Assembly: GCA_964649745.1 (NCBI GenBank)
Contig: CAZYQI010000026.1
Coordinates: 1 to 44,417, forward strand
Reading direction: 5' to 3'
Source: CAZEHS01 sp964649745
GTDB lineage: Bacteria > Bacillota > Clostridia > Peptostreptococcales > Acidaminobacteraceae
Length of the DNA stretch: 44,417 nt
Positions 8,688 to 17,592 of the stretch are shown here, one piece after another; position 1 is the first letter of the stretch; every line of letters begins with the position of its first letter. Below the pieces are notes generated by a model that worked only from the letters and a program-made list of their open reading frames with translations, did no database searches and had not been told where the DNA came from. A program made the translations under genes and the position numbers.

Positions 8688-8933
8688 ATGCGAACCGCTC
8701 GAAACACCTTGTCATTCCTTCTGGTTCTTCTTGTGGGCCTGGTTCTTGGTGGAATACTTGGAGAGCTGCTCAAGGATGTAGTCCCCATACTGGCCTATGG
8801 AAAGTCCATCGGATTCCAGCCGGTTACGGTGGATCTCAGCGTGATCAAGCTTACGTTGGGTCTGACCATGCAGGTAAATCTGGCCGCAATCATCGGGATT
8901 GTAGCAGCCGTATTCATTTTCAAGAAACTATAA
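8688..8933 (+). CDS. DUF4321 small membrane protein
   Basis: An 81-residue protein with two hydrophobic helices, about residues 7-27 and 57-80. They are separated by a segment containing a conserved-looking GELLKD and a polar loop. It resembles the DUF4321 family of Bacillota, whose function is unknown. The ATG at 8688 is chosen because GGAGG (8678-8682) sits 5 nt upstream; that site overlaps an in-frame ATG at 8676, which is therefore unlikely to be the start. It lies 14 bp before maf and heads the operon that includes the mre genes, so an envelope-related role is possible by context only. Confidence 0.6.
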   Translation: MRTARNTLSFLLVLLVGLVLGGILGELLKDVVPILAYGKSIGFQPVTVDLSVIKLTLGLTMQVNLAAIIGIVAAVFIFKKL

Positions 8934-8947
8934 GGATGGCGTAATTT

Positions 8948-9529
8948 ATGGAAAGACTGATACTTGCATCAGGTTCTCCGCGACGCAAGGAAATCCTGGG
9001 ACTGTTCGACAGGCCCTTCGATATTATAATCAGTGATATTGAAGAGCCGGTGGTCGAAACGGATCCGCCTGAAATAACAGTAATGGCTCTTGCTCTTGAA
9101 AAGGCGCTGGACATCGCTTCCCGGGTGGAAGCGGGTGCTCTTGTCATTGGGGCGGATACCCTCGTTTACTGCGAAGGCTATATGGGCAAGCCTAAGGATA
9201 AAAAGGATGCCTGCACGATGTTGGAACGTTTGCAGGGAAGAGTCCATCAGGTGCATACCGGCATTGCCGTTGTACGGGCAGGTACTGATGAAAAGGTAGT
9301 GGATTCCGTTTGCACGACGGTTCACATGAAAGCCCTTTCAAAGGAAAAGATCCAAAGCTACGTGGACAGCGGTGAACCGATGGGAAAAGCCGGCGCTTAT
9401 GCCATACAGGGTAAAGGGACACTGTTGGTTGAGGAAATACACGGCGATTATTTCAATGTCGTAGGGCTCCCTGCTCAGCGATTGGGAGAAATTTTAGATA
9501 AACACTTCGGCTACAAATTGATGGGATGA
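8948..9529 (+). CDS. Maf-family nucleotide pyrophosphatase
   Basis: A 193-residue protein of the usual Maf length. The N-terminal LASGSPRRKEIL motif, GADTLV near 69-74, KP at the following loop, and YAIQGKG near the C-terminus are family signatures. These enzymes hydrolyse dTTP, UTP and modified nucleotides to monophosphates, and some members inhibit septum formation. Its position next to radC and mreBCD is the classic order. It is 9 bp from radC. Confidence 0.92.
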   Translation: MERLILASGSPRRKEILGLFDRPFDIIISDIEEPVVETDPPEITVMALALEKALDIASRVEAGALVIGADTLVYCEGYMGKPKDKKDACTMLERLQGRVHQVHTGIAVVRAGTDEKVVDSVCTTVHMKALSKEKIQSYVDSGEPMGKAGAYAIQGKGTLLVEEIHGDYFNVVGLPAQRLGEILDKHFGYKLMG

Positions 9530-9538
9530 GGAGCATGA

Positions 9539-10234
9539 ATGAAACCAGGCACCGGTTTTTCAATCAGAGATCTGGCACCTCAGGAGCGACCCCGTGAAAA
9601 AATGATACAAAACGGTTCACAAACCCTTTCCAATGCCGAACTCCTGGCGATATTGATCAGGACCGGTACCCGGGATCTGTCCGCACTGGATCTGGCAAAC
9701 CGGATTCTATCGTTATCGGAGGATGGTCTTCGCCACCTGTCTGATTGCAGCGTGGAAGATCTGTCCACCGTAAGCGGCATCGGACCGTCGAAGGCCTGTC
9801 AGATCCTGGCCGGTGTTGAACTTGGAAAACGCATGGCCAGAGCCCGGATATTGAATCCGCGTATTCTGAATCACCCCAGGGAAGTGGCGGCGTATCTCAT
9901 TGAAGACATGAAGGATCTACGTCAGGAATGGTTCAGGGTGCTTCTCCTCAACAACCGAAAACAGGTTATGGGATACGAGACCATATCCGTAGGCACGCTG
10001 AATGCGTCCCTGGTACATCCCCGGGATGTATTTGAAAAGGCCATCCGAAAAAACGCATCCACCATCGTGTTGGTGCACAATCACCCCAGTGGAAATCCCA
10101 GCCCCAGCGATGAGGACCGCCATCTTACCAAGCGGCTTACAGAGGCAGGGGCATTGATGGGCATAGAAGTAATTGATCATGTTATTGTTGGCAACGGAAA
10201 CTATTACAGCTTTAAAGAGCATCAGATCGGTTGA
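9539..10234 (+). CDS. RadC family JAB-domain protein
   Basis: A 231-residue protein. Helix-hairpin-helix-like sequence VSGIGPSKACQILAG at about 78-92 is followed by a JAB1/MPN-type metalloprotease-like domain. Metal ligands appear as H180 and H182 in HNHPSGNPSPSDED, with the downstream Asp. The historic DNA-repair assignment of RadC is doubtful, and the biochemical role is not settled. The start at 9539 follows GAGGAG. Its end lies 19 bp before mreB. Confidence 0.9.
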   Translation: MKPGTGFSIRDLAPQERPREKMIQNGSQTLSNAELLAILIRTGTRDLSALDLANRILSLSEDGLRHLSDCSVEDLSTVSGIGPSKACQILAGVELGKRMARARILNPRILNHPREVAAYLIEDMKDLRQEWFRVLLLNNRKQVMGYETISVGTLNASLVHPRDVFEKAIRKNASTIVLVHNHPSGNPSPSDEDRHLTKRLTEAGALMGIEVIDHVIVGNGNYYSFKEHQIG

Positions 10235-10253
10235 AGCTGAAAAGGAGAATACC

Positions 10254-11273
10254 ATGTTCAAATTTGGAAGCAAGGATTTAGGAATAGATTTAGGAACAGC
10301 AAATACTCTGGTCAACCTTAAGGGCAAAGGAATCGTTGTTCGGGAGCCGTCAGTGGTCGCACTTCGGGCAGATGACCGGGAGGTTCTTGCTGTAGGTTTT
10401 GAGGCAAAGAAGATGATTGGCCGTACACCGGGTAACATCATTGCCATTCGCCCTCTTCGGGACGGTGTTATTGCGGATTTTGACATCACCATGAAAATGC
10501 TGAAGTACTTTATCCGCCGGGCAAACCCGAAAAAATCTATGTTTTTCGCACCGCGGGTGGTTGTAGGGGTTCCTGTGGGTGTTACCGAGGTTGAAAAACG
10601 CGCAGTCATCGAGGCGGCAATTTCCGCGGGTGCTAAGGATGCACTCCTCATTGAAGAGCCCATGGCGGCGGCGATCGGTGCCGGACTTCCGGTGGCCGAG
10701 CCCAATGGCAGCATGGTGGTGGATATCGGAGGCGGTACCACGGAGATCGCTGTTATTTCCCTTGGAGGTATCGTAACCGCTAAGTCGGTTCGTGTTGGTG
10801 GCGATGAAATGGATGAAGCCATCGTGCACTATATGAAGCGGGAATACAGCCTGATGATCGGCGAACGGACGGCCGAACAGATTAAAATTGAAATCGGCTC
10901 GGCGTTTCCCGGTCAGGAACGGCGAATGGAAGTGACCGGGCGAAACCTGGTGACGGGTCTGCCCAAAACCATGGTGGTGGGCTCCGGGGAAATTCTCGAA
11001 GCATTGCGAGAGCCTGTGGCAATTATCATCGAAGGGATCAAGAGCACGCTGGAAAAAACACCTCCGGAACTGGCCTCCGATATTATGTTGCAGGGTATTA
11101 TGCTCACAGGGGGCGGTGCCCTGTTGGATGGCATGGACCGTCTGATTCACAGCGAAACCAAAATGCCGGTAAGGATTGCCGAGAATCCCCTGGATTGTGT
11201 AGCTCAGGGGACCGGTATCGCACTGGACAATTTCGATATGCTGAAATCGGTTTTTATCCGATCAAAAAAGTAA
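10254..11273 (+). CDS. MreB rod-shape actin homologue
   Basis: A 339-residue protein of typical MreB length. The ATG at 10254 is preceded by AAGGAG. An in-frame extension upstream overlaps radC and lacks a binding site. Actin-fold motifs are visible: LGIDLGTANT (phosphate 1), VVDIGGGTTEIAVISLGG (phosphate 2), and LTGGGALLDG (adenosine). It polymerises under the membrane and directs the elongasome containing MreC, MreD, RodA and PBP2, all of which are encoded downstream in this window. Confidence 0.96.
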   Translation: MFKFGSKDLGIDLGTANTLVNLKGKGIVVREPSVVALRADDREVLAVGFEAKKMIGRTPGNIIAIRPLRDGVIADFDITMKMLKYFIRRANPKKSMFFAPRVVVGVPVGVTEVEKRAVIEAAISAGAKDALLIEEPMAAAIGAGLPVAEPNGSMVVDIGGGTTEIAVISLGGIVTAKSVRVGGDEMDEAIVHYMKREYSLMIGERTAEQIKIEIGSAFPGQERRMEVTGRNLVTGLPKTMVVGSGEILEALREPVAIIIEGIKSTLEKTPPELASDIMLQGIMLTGGGALLDGMDRLIHSETKMPVRIAENPLDCVAQGTGIALDNFDMLKSVFIRSKK

Positions 11274-11293
11274 ACATGTAATCAGGTGAGCAT

Positions 11294-12133
11294 ATGAATC
11301 TTAATGTAAAGTGGCGGGCTTGGTTAACCCTGGCTGCTGCTGCAGTATTGATCGTTGTCATTGGACTCACAATGGGTGGCCGAAGTCGTGTAACGACCAT
11401 AGAAAACCTTATCGGTGCGGTGATGACCCCGGTGCAACTGACGCTGCACAATGCGGGAACCGCAGTTGGGGAACGGATGGCGCCCCTCATCGACGTGTGG
11501 TCCTATGAAAAGAAAAATGCCCAGCTGAAAGCTGAAAATGAAAAGCTCAGAGATGCGCTTATAAAAGCAACGCTGACCAGTCAGGAATTGAACACCCTGA
11601 CTGATTTGCGTGCGTCTTTGAATTATGCCAAATCTCAGAATATCAACAATTACATCACCTGTGACATTATCGCCAAGGATTCCGGCAACTGGTACAATCT
11701 CTTTGTCATCAATGCCGGTACCAAACAGGGTGTTGTGAAAAACAGCACGGTGCTTTGTGGCGAGGGACTTGTAGGCCTTGTTTATGAAGTGGGTGACGAC
11801 TGGTCCAAGGTGGTAAGCATCGTCGATAACAAGAGTGCGGTGGGTTTTGAGATCATGGATATCCAAAACAACTTTGATGGCCGGGTTACGGGGAACGCGG
11901 ACGGGTCGCTGAAGGGATATTTGTATGACCCCAGGGCAGTTGTTCATACCGGGCAGCAGATTATCACATCAGGTCTTGGGATATATCCCCGGGGCATACT
12001 CATTGGTGAAATTCGAGAGGTTATTGTCAACAAGGATAACCTTCTAAAAGAGATTGTTGTCGAGCCTGAGGTTAATTTCCTCAAGTTGGAAAGGGTTTTT
12101 GTTATCCCCAAAACCAACACCTTTGTGGAATAG
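11294..12133 (+). CDS. Rod-shape protein MreC
   Basis: A 279-residue bitopic protein with one membrane helix at about 7-27. A coiled coil follows (about 70-110, rich in K, E, L with AENEKLRDALIK), and then the paired beta-barrel domain containing GLVGLVYEVGDDWSKV. It scaffolds PBP2 outside the membrane. The weak AGGTGAGC site precedes the ATG. The neighbour mreD begins 9 bp after it. Confidence 0.92.
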   Translation: MNLNVKWRAWLTLAAAAVLIVVIGLTMGGRSRVTTIENLIGAVMTPVQLTLHNAGTAVGERMAPLIDVWSYEKKNAQLKAENEKLRDALIKATLTSQELNTLTDLRASLNYAKSQNINNYITCDIIAKDSGNWYNLFVINAGTKQGVVKNSTVLCGEGLVGLVYEVGDDWSKVVSIVDNKSAVGFEIMDIQNNFDGRVTGNADGSLKGYLYDPRAVVHTGQQIITSGLGIYPRGILIGEIREVIVNKDNLLKEIVVEPEVNFLKLERVFVIPKTNTFVE

Positions 12134-12142
12134 GCGGTTCTC

Positions 12143-12631
12143 ATGAAAATCCGGTATTTAGTCCTTATCGCCTTGGCGAACTTCATCTTGCAGACTGCAT
12201 TGGCCCCGTACCTCCGTGTTTTAGGAGTGGCGCCGAATACAGCGCTGATACTCACTGTTGTGATCGCCATGCTGGGTGGAGCAGAACGGGGCTTGGCCTT
12301 CGGCCTTGCCGCCGGCATTTTGCAGGACCTTTTCTTTTCAAAAGCACTTGGAATCCACACGCTGATTTACGGGCTTCTGGCTCTTGGAGTCGGACTCATT
12401 GAAGCCAAGCTGTTTAAAGACAATCGTCTAACCCCGGCAGTGTTGATTATTGGAGCAACTTTTGCGTTTTATGTCATTTCATATTTTACGTTCTATTTAG
12501 CGGATGACGTTGCTGGCATCACATATATGCTGACCCGTCAGTTCCCTGTGGAAGCCATCTATAATACGGCGGTATGTCTGCTGTTCTATCGCAGATTGTT
12601 TTCCAAGGTATATGGGTATGGTCTGCGCTGA
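12143..12631 (+). CDS. Rod-shape protein MreD
   Basis: A 162-residue integral membrane protein with about five hydrophobic helices, matching MreD in length and position. The family motif region FGLAAGILQDLFFSKALGIHTLIYGLLAL (with the GxxxDxxxxxxxG pattern) is visible. It belongs to the elongasome. The gene ends 11 bp before PBP2. Confidence 0.88.
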   Translation: MKIRYLVLIALANFILQTALAPYLRVLGVAPNTALILTVVIAMLGGAERGLAFGLAAGILQDLFFSKALGIHTLIYGLLALGVGLIEAKLFKDNRLTPAVLIIGATFAFYVISYFTFYLADDVAGITYMLTRQFPVEAIYNTAVCLLFYRRLFSKVYGYGLR

Positions 12632-12642
12632 GAGGTTGGGAC

Positions 12643-15516
12643 ATGTTAAGTAGATTCTATGACCGAAAAAGCCATATTCAGCTGTTTTTTCTGATTTTCA
12701 CCTGTCTGATGCTCCTGAAGCTTGCCATTGTCACCATCGTAGACGGCAACGACTATCGGGAGATGTCACTGAACAAGCGGCTGAAGAAAATACCCCAGGT
12801 AGCCAAACGTGGGGAAATTCTTGACCGTAACGGCCAGGTGCTGGCAGGGAATACCACTGCGTTTACTGTACAACTCATGTCCGGTGAACTTCCGGCAGAG
12901 GAGTTCGGCCAGGTGGCTGTGAGTATCTTTACCATTCTGGATGATAAAAATGAAAGCCATATAGAATTTCCAATCCGCTTTAACGGCGACACGGCATACT
13001 ATCAGTCCGATATTGATGCAAAGGATTGGCTTTATGCCAACGGCTACGATACCAATATGACGGCAGAGCAGGTTTTCCAGCAGGTGAGAGATCAAAATCA
13101 GATATCTCCGGAACTGGATGCGTACGCGGCGCAGAAATTTTTGCTCCTTAAAGGGGTAACCCTTCCGATATCGGTAAAGGATATGAAGTTTACGTATCAG
13201 CTGGATAAGGAGAAGTTCCTGTCTCTTTACGGACTTGATGACCAAACCCCGGCATCTTTGGCGTATCAGAAGGTGCGACAGAAGTTCAAGGTTCCGGACA
13301 CCTACTCCAGTAAAGACGCGTATAAAATCATGTCTCTTTATCATGCACTGAGGGAAAAAGGCTACCGAAAATATGAGCCTATAAAGATTGCCAACGGTAT
13401 TCGTAAGGAAACCGCTATTCTCATTGAGGAAATGGGGATGGATCTTCCGGGAATCAAAGTAGAGATCGAGCCGGTCCGCGTCTATCCATTTGCCAATCAA
13501 GCGGCTCATGTGCTGGGCTATATGGGTAGGATTGCATCCGATAAAGAGTATGAAGCCTATGTTACCGGGAAAGGGTATCTGCCTGGAGATTTAATTGGGA
13601 AATCGGGCATTGAAGGGGCGTTTGAGGATTCCCTCCGAGGCCAGAACGGCTACAAATATATTGAGGTGGATGCCTACGGGCGGCAAGTACGGGAGGTTAA
13701 ACGGGACTTTGACGGCGTGGAGGTCACGACACCAAAATCAGGAAAAAACATTGAACTCACCATTGACGTAGAGCTGCAAAAAACAGCAGATGAAGCCCTG
13801 GCCAAGGCGCTGAAGGCCATCCAAGTGGGCGGAACCTATCAAAGTCCGTGGGGGAGCTACAAGTACTCCAAGGCCTATCCCAAGGCCCGTACCGGGGCAG
13901 CAGTCGTTGTCGATGTGAGGACGGGAGAGGTCCTGGCTCTGGCCAACTATCCCTCCTATGACCTGAATCTGTTTTCAACCGGCATTAACAGCAAGGACTG
14001 GGCGGCGCTTCAGCCGGAAAACCCCCGTGACCCCCTGGCGCCCCGCCCGCTGTTTAATCTTGCGGCACAGACAGCGGTACAGCCGGGCTCAACCTTTAAA
14101 ATGATTACGGGCTATGCTGCCGTGGCACAGGGGCTGTCGCCAACCGCCCGACTGATGGACGGCGGTTACATCAAAACGGCCGACGGTACCACCCGTGCCT
14201 GTTGGATATGGAATAAAAACCGTGGAAATCACGGATATGTAGACCTCCCCCACGCCCTGGAGGTATCCTGCAACTACTATTTCTTTGATGTGTCCAACGG
14301 GAAGGATTATTATGAAAACCGTTCCCTGGGCATAGACATGAATGCATCAAAGCTTATCGAATATGCAAAACTGTTTGGTATGGATGAGGCGTCCGGTGTA
14401 GAAATTGGAGAAACAGTGGCCGGTGTCCCGGACCCGGAAAAGAAAAAACAGGAGCTGCTGAAAGCCCTGCGACGGAAAATGAAGGATATCGGACCCAAGT
14501 ATTTTCCGGCAGCCATGATTCAGGATGAAGACCAGTTTGATGCCCTGATGTTAAAAATAAACGCCTTAGCAGATGAGAATCTTGGGCGACGGGCACTGGT
14601 AAGAAAACTCATCGCTCTCGGTGCAAATCCGGATGAGGTGTATACCGAGGGACTTGCAGATGTGATTAAGTACAGCTTTTTCACACAGATGCGCTGGTTC
14701 GAGGGAGACACCTTCAACCTGGCCATTGGACAGGGGGGGCATTCCTATACACCCTTGCAGATGGCGCGGTATATTGCTGCGGTTGCCAATGATGGAACCC
14801 TGAACAAGCTTACGCTGATCAAATCAGTTGATGGCACTGTCCCTGAAAAGGAAAAGCCGGCGTATATCAACGACAAGAATATCATGCATTTTCTGAGAGA
14901 GGGTATGTACCTGGTGGCCAACGGCGACAAGGGAACCTCCCGAGCCGCTTTTTCGGGCTTTCCGGTAACGGTGGCGGCAAAGACGGGTACTGCGGAAAAA
15001 GAGGGGAAGCTCCCTCCTGAAAAGGAAGAAGATTATATCAAGCAATATCTTCGCCTGATAGCACCCCGATTGGGATACCGACAGGTTGATGACATGGCGG
15101 GGCAGATCCTGGCCCAGCGGAACAAAGAGCTTGCGGTACTGGAACAGCAGCTTCAAAACGCTCAGGATCCGGCATTGAAAACAAAGCTGAACGACAAGAT
15201 CAACAATTACTTCAATTACGACCTTCTGAGCCGCGGGTCGGCCATGCGGGAAGCCATTAAGAAACTAAGCAACGGAGCGGTTAAGGATGAAGACATCGAC
15301 CGTTATAAGGATGGGTACGATAACTTCACCTGGTTCGTATCCTTCGCTCCCTATGAAAATCCGGAAATAGCAGTGGTGGTTCTGATTCCCCAAGGCGGTG
15401 CGGGGGGGTATGCTGGCCCCATCGTCAAGGATATCTATGCGAAATACTTTGGCCTTCAGGCTACAGAAGTCCAAAGCGGTGTGCAGCAGGTAGACGGCGA
15501 TGAAAACCTGCATTAG
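12643..15516 (+). CDS. Penicillin-binding protein 2 (class B transpeptidase) with large insertions
   Basis: A 957-residue class B PBP that crosslinks peptidoglycan during elongation. The start at 12643 follows GAGAGGTTGGGAC; upstream in-frame codons lie inside mreD. One membrane helix spans about 13-34, then the dimerisation domain, and then the transpeptidase domain. Active-site motifs are S483-TFK486, S542-C-N544, and K780-TGT. The spacing is unusual: SxN to KTG is 238 residues (about 157 in E. coli PBP2), and 177 residues follow KTG (about 90 in E. coli). So two charged helical blocks of about 80-90 residues each are inserted. Long PBP2s of this sort occur in Clostridia. Confidence 0.9.
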   Translation: MLSRFYDRKSHIQLFFLIFTCLMLLKLAIVTIVDGNDYREMSLNKRLKKIPQVAKRGEILDRNGQVLAGNTTAFTVQLMSGELPAEEFGQVAVSIFTILDDKNESHIEFPIRFNGDTAYYQSDIDAKDWLYANGYDTNMTAEQVFQQVRDQNQISPELDAYAAQKFLLLKGVTLPISVKDMKFTYQLDKEKFLSLYGLDDQTPASLAYQKVRQKFKVPDTYSSKDAYKIMSLYHALREKGYRKYEPIKIANGIRKETAILIEEMGMDLPGIKVEIEPVRVYPFANQAAHVLGYMGRIASDKEYEAYVTGKGYLPGDLIGKSGIEGAFEDSLRGQNGYKYIEVDAYGRQVREVKRDFDGVEVTTPKSGKNIELTIDVELQKTADEALAKALKAIQVGGTYQSPWGSYKYSKAYPKARTGAAVVVDVRTGEVLALANYPSYDLNLFSTGINSKDWAALQPENPRDPLAPRPLFNLAAQTAVQPGSTFKMITGYAAVAQGLSPTARLMDGGYIKTADGTTRACWIWNKNRGNHGYVDLPHALEVSCNYYFFDVSNGKDYYENRSLGIDMNASKLIEYAKLFGMDEASGVEIGETVAGVPDPEKKKQELLKALRRKMKDIGPKYFPAAMIQDEDQFDALMLKINALADENLGRRALVRKLIALGANPDEVYTEGLADVIKYSFFTQMRWFEGDTFNLAIGQGGHSYTPLQMARYIAAVANDGTLNKLTLIKSVDGTVPEKEKPAYINDKNIMHFLREGMYLVANGDKGTSRAAFSGFPVTVAAKTGTAEKEGKLPPEKEEDYIKQYLRLIAPRLGYRQVDDMAGQILAQRNKELAVLEQQLQNAQDPALKTKLNDKINNYFNYDLLSRGSAMREAIKKLSNGAVKDEDIDRYKDGYDNFTWFVSFAPYENPEIAVVVLIPQGGAGGYAGPIVKDIYAKYFGLQATEVQSGVQQVDGDENLH

Positions 15517-15564
15517 TCCCAAGGGCTCCGTGTGTATTTTCCAGTGCCTTCCGTGTGTGGAATG

Positions 15565-15573
15565 TGGTATACT
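15565..15573 (+). promoter_or_regulatory. extended -10 promoter before minC
   Basis: TGGTATACT forms an extended -10 element 40 nt before the minC ATG. A candidate -35, TGCCTT, lies 17 bp upstream. It would give the min genes a promoter separate from the mre operon. Confidence 0.5.
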
Positions 15574-15612
15574 GGGTATATTCGAGAACCCTGCAACTGG
15601 AGGCGTTATTCA

Positions 15613-16266
15613 ATGAGTCTTTCATATTTGGTTGAATTTAAGGGTCATCGGGAAGGGATATACCTTCAATTTCATAAGGATGCGCCCTTAGGGGACATTT
15701 TGGAACATCTGCGTAAACGGCTCACCGGTTCTGCGGATTTTTTCAAGGGAGCCCGGGTAATAGGTATTTTGGAAAGAGATTTAGATTCGGCGGAAATAAA
15801 AGCAGTACGGTCGATCGTAACCGGTGAATTTGGTTTGGATATGGTTGAAAAGCCGGTTAAGAAATCGCCAAAGCTGATATTTGAACTGGAAGGAATCCCG
15901 GAAGGGAATCATCACGAAGATGCGGATACCCAGGTTCTAGGGGATACCGTGTTCCACAGAGGAAATCTGCGGAGCGGAAAGCGTATAGAATCCCGTGGTC
16001 ACCTTGTTGTCATGGGAGATGTTAAGCCGGGAGCTGAGCTCCTGGCCGACGGAAATATCATTGTTATGGGCGTTCTCAAGGGCTTTGCCCATGCGGGACG
16101 GAGTGGAGATGAAAGCGCATATGTGGCAGCCAACAAGCTGGAGCCTACACAGCTTCGTATAGCCGGCCTTATCACCCGTTCGCCGGACGAGGGTTATGAA
16201 GAACCGGATTATCCGGAGCTGGCCAGGATACAGGATGGCCGCATCGTATTCGAGCCGGCGGTGTAA
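15613..16266 (+). CDS. Septum site-determining protein MinC
   Basis: A 217-residue protein. The ATG at 15613 is chosen from the GGAGG at 15599-15603; an earlier in-frame ATG at 15532 precedes the promoter. The N-terminal half (about 1-95) is the MinC_N domain that blocks FtsZ. The C-terminal half has the beta-helix motifs VFHRGNLRSGKRIESRGHLVVMGDVKPGAE and GNIIVMGVLKGFAHAG, with the RSG signature that contacts MinD. It forms the division inhibitor with MinD, whose gene follows after a 171-bp hairpin-rich gap. Confidence 0.9.
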   Translation: MSLSYLVEFKGHREGIYLQFHKDAPLGDILEHLRKRLTGSADFFKGARVIGILERDLDSAEIKAVRSIVTGEFGLDMVEKPVKKSPKLIFELEGIPEGNHHEDADTQVLGDTVFHRGNLRSGKRIESRGHLVVMGDVKPGAELLADGNIIVMGVLKGFAHAGRSGDESAYVAANKLEPTQLRIAGLITRSPDEGYEEPDYPELARIQDGRIVFEPAV

Positions 16267-16279
16267 ATAATGAACAGTC

Positions 16280-16366
16280 GCCACGGATCACACGGATTTA
16301 CACGGAAGAGAGTCTTGTAAAACAGATTAATCGACTTTATTCGTGCCCATCCGTGTGATCCGTGGC
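16280..16366. repeat. CACGGAT-type inverted repeat between minC and minD
   Basis: An 18-bp perfect inverted repeat (GCCACGGATCACACGGAT at 16280-16297 and its complement at 16349-16366) with a 51-bp centre. The left arm continues with TTACACGG, giving the repeated unit CACGGATnnACACGG. It interrupts the minC-minD pair, normally closely spaced. Related arms occur at 23886-23914 and 24332-24361. It has the form of a small non-autonomous repeat or transcript hairpin. Confidence 0.75.
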
Positions 16367-16437
16367 AAAAATAGTTCGTTGGTAGTGATAATCATACAAA
16401 GACTGACTTCGCGAATTGTACTAACAGGAGGATCATA

Positions 16438-17235
16438 ATGGGTGAAGTAATTGTAATAACCTCGGGTAAAGGCGGTGTAGGGAAGACCACTACCACAGCC
16501 AACATAGGAACCGGATTAGCGCTTCGCGGCAAGAAGGTCGTTGTTGTGGATGCGGATATTGGTCTGCGGAACCTGGATGTCGTGTTGGGGCTTGAGAACC
16601 GGATTGTTTATGATATTGTCGATGTAGTCACCGGGGTCTGCAAGACCCGTCAGGCGCTGATCAAAGATAAACGCTACGACGGGCTGTTCCTTCTCCCGGC
16701 GGCTCAGACCAAGGACAAGAACTCTGTAACAGAGGATCAAATGCGTACCCTTTGCAGTGAGCTAAAAGAGATGCATGATTATGTCATCGTAGACTGTCCC
16801 GCAGGGATCGAACAGGGCTTTAAGAACGCCATTGCAGGTGCCGATAGAGCGGTGGTTGTAACCACTCCTGAAATTTCGGCCGTGCGTGACGCCGACCGGA
16901 TCATCGGGCTATTGGAAGCTGCGGATCTTGGAAACCCCAAGCTGGTGGTTAACCGTATCCGGTACGACATGGTAAAGCGCGGCGATATGATGACCATTGA
17001 AGATATGCAGGACATCCTGGCCATCGAGCTCATCGGCATTGTTCCTGACGACCAGGATATCATCATTACCACAAACCGTGGGGAACCTGCCGTGTGCATT
17101 GATGAGTCCCTGTCCGGCCAGGCATTTCGAAACATCACCGCCCGGATCATGGGTGAGGAGATGCCGTTCTTAAACCTGGACGTACAGGATGGGTTTATGT
17201 CACGGCTGAAAAAGTTGTTCAATATTGGCAGATAA
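16438..17235 (+). CDS. Septum site-determining ATPase MinD
   Basis: A 265-residue ParA/MinD-family ATPase. The deviant Walker A is GKGGVGKTT (residues 10-18), and the switch regions VDADIGLRNLD and VDCPAGIE are present. The C-terminal amphipathic tail (SRLKKLFNIGR) is the membrane-targeting sequence. MinD recruits MinC to the membrane and is released by MinE. AGGAGG precedes the ATG. The gene is 11 bp before minE. Confidence 0.96.
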   Translation: MGEVIVITSGKGGVGKTTTTANIGTGLALRGKKVVVVDADIGLRNLDVVLGLENRIVYDIVDVVTGVCKTRQALIKDKRYDGLFLLPAAQTKDKNSVTEDQMRTLCSELKEMHDYVIVDCPAGIEQGFKNAIAGADRAVVVTTPEISAVRDADRIIGLLEAADLGNPKLVVNRIRYDMVKRGDMMTIEDMQDILAIELIGIVPDDQDIIITTNRGEPAVCIDESLSGQAFRNITARIMGEEMPFLNLDVQDGFMSRLKKLFNIGR

Positions 17236-17246
17236 GGAGGGGTTCC

Positions 17247-17513
17247 ATGTTGGATCTGTTAAAATTCTTAAGTCGCGAAAATTCAAGCAAGAATGTTGCC
17301 AAAGAGCGGCTGAAGCTGGTATTGGTACATGACAGAGCAAACTGCTCTCCTGAATTCCTGGAGAGAGTCAAGGGTGATCTGCTGAAGGCCATATCGGAAT
17401 ATATGGAAATTGATGAGGAAAATCTGGACATCCAGATTACGCGTACTCCCGGCAAAGATGGGAACCGACCGGCTTTGGTGGCGAATATCCCCATCAAGCA
17501 CATGAAGCGGTAA
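17247..17513 (+). CDS. Cell division topological factor MinE
   Basis: An 88-residue protein of normal MinE length. The N-terminal segment LKFLSRENSSKNVAKERLKLVL is the MinD-interacting helix/strand, and the C-terminal region forms the dimer domain. It stimulates MinD ATPase. The presence of MinE rather than DivIVA suggests Min oscillation. AAGGAGGGG lies just before the ATG. Confidence 0.92.
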   Translation: MLDLLKFLSRENSSKNVAKERLKLVLVHDRANCSPEFLERVKGDLLKAISEYMEIDEENLDIQITRTPGKDGNRPALVANIPIKHMKR

Positions 17514-17540
17514 CGGGCTCAGTTGAAAAACGAAAGATTT

Positions 17541-17572
17541 GCCATGGGCACCTAATCACCCATGGCTTTCTT
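17541..17572 (+). terminator. probable terminator after minE
   Basis: GCCATGGG and CCCATGGC form an 8-bp stem with a 10-nt loop, followed by TTTCTTGT. The T-run is short, so read-through into rodA is likely. Confidence 0.5.
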
Positions 17573-17592
17573 GTGTCAGACAGGAGATTCTT

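Noticed and set aside
16261..16437. CRISPR-like repeats at CACGGAT and CACAGATG units
   Set aside because: The copies are inverted pairs without regular spacers, and there are no cas genes; they are hairpin repeats.
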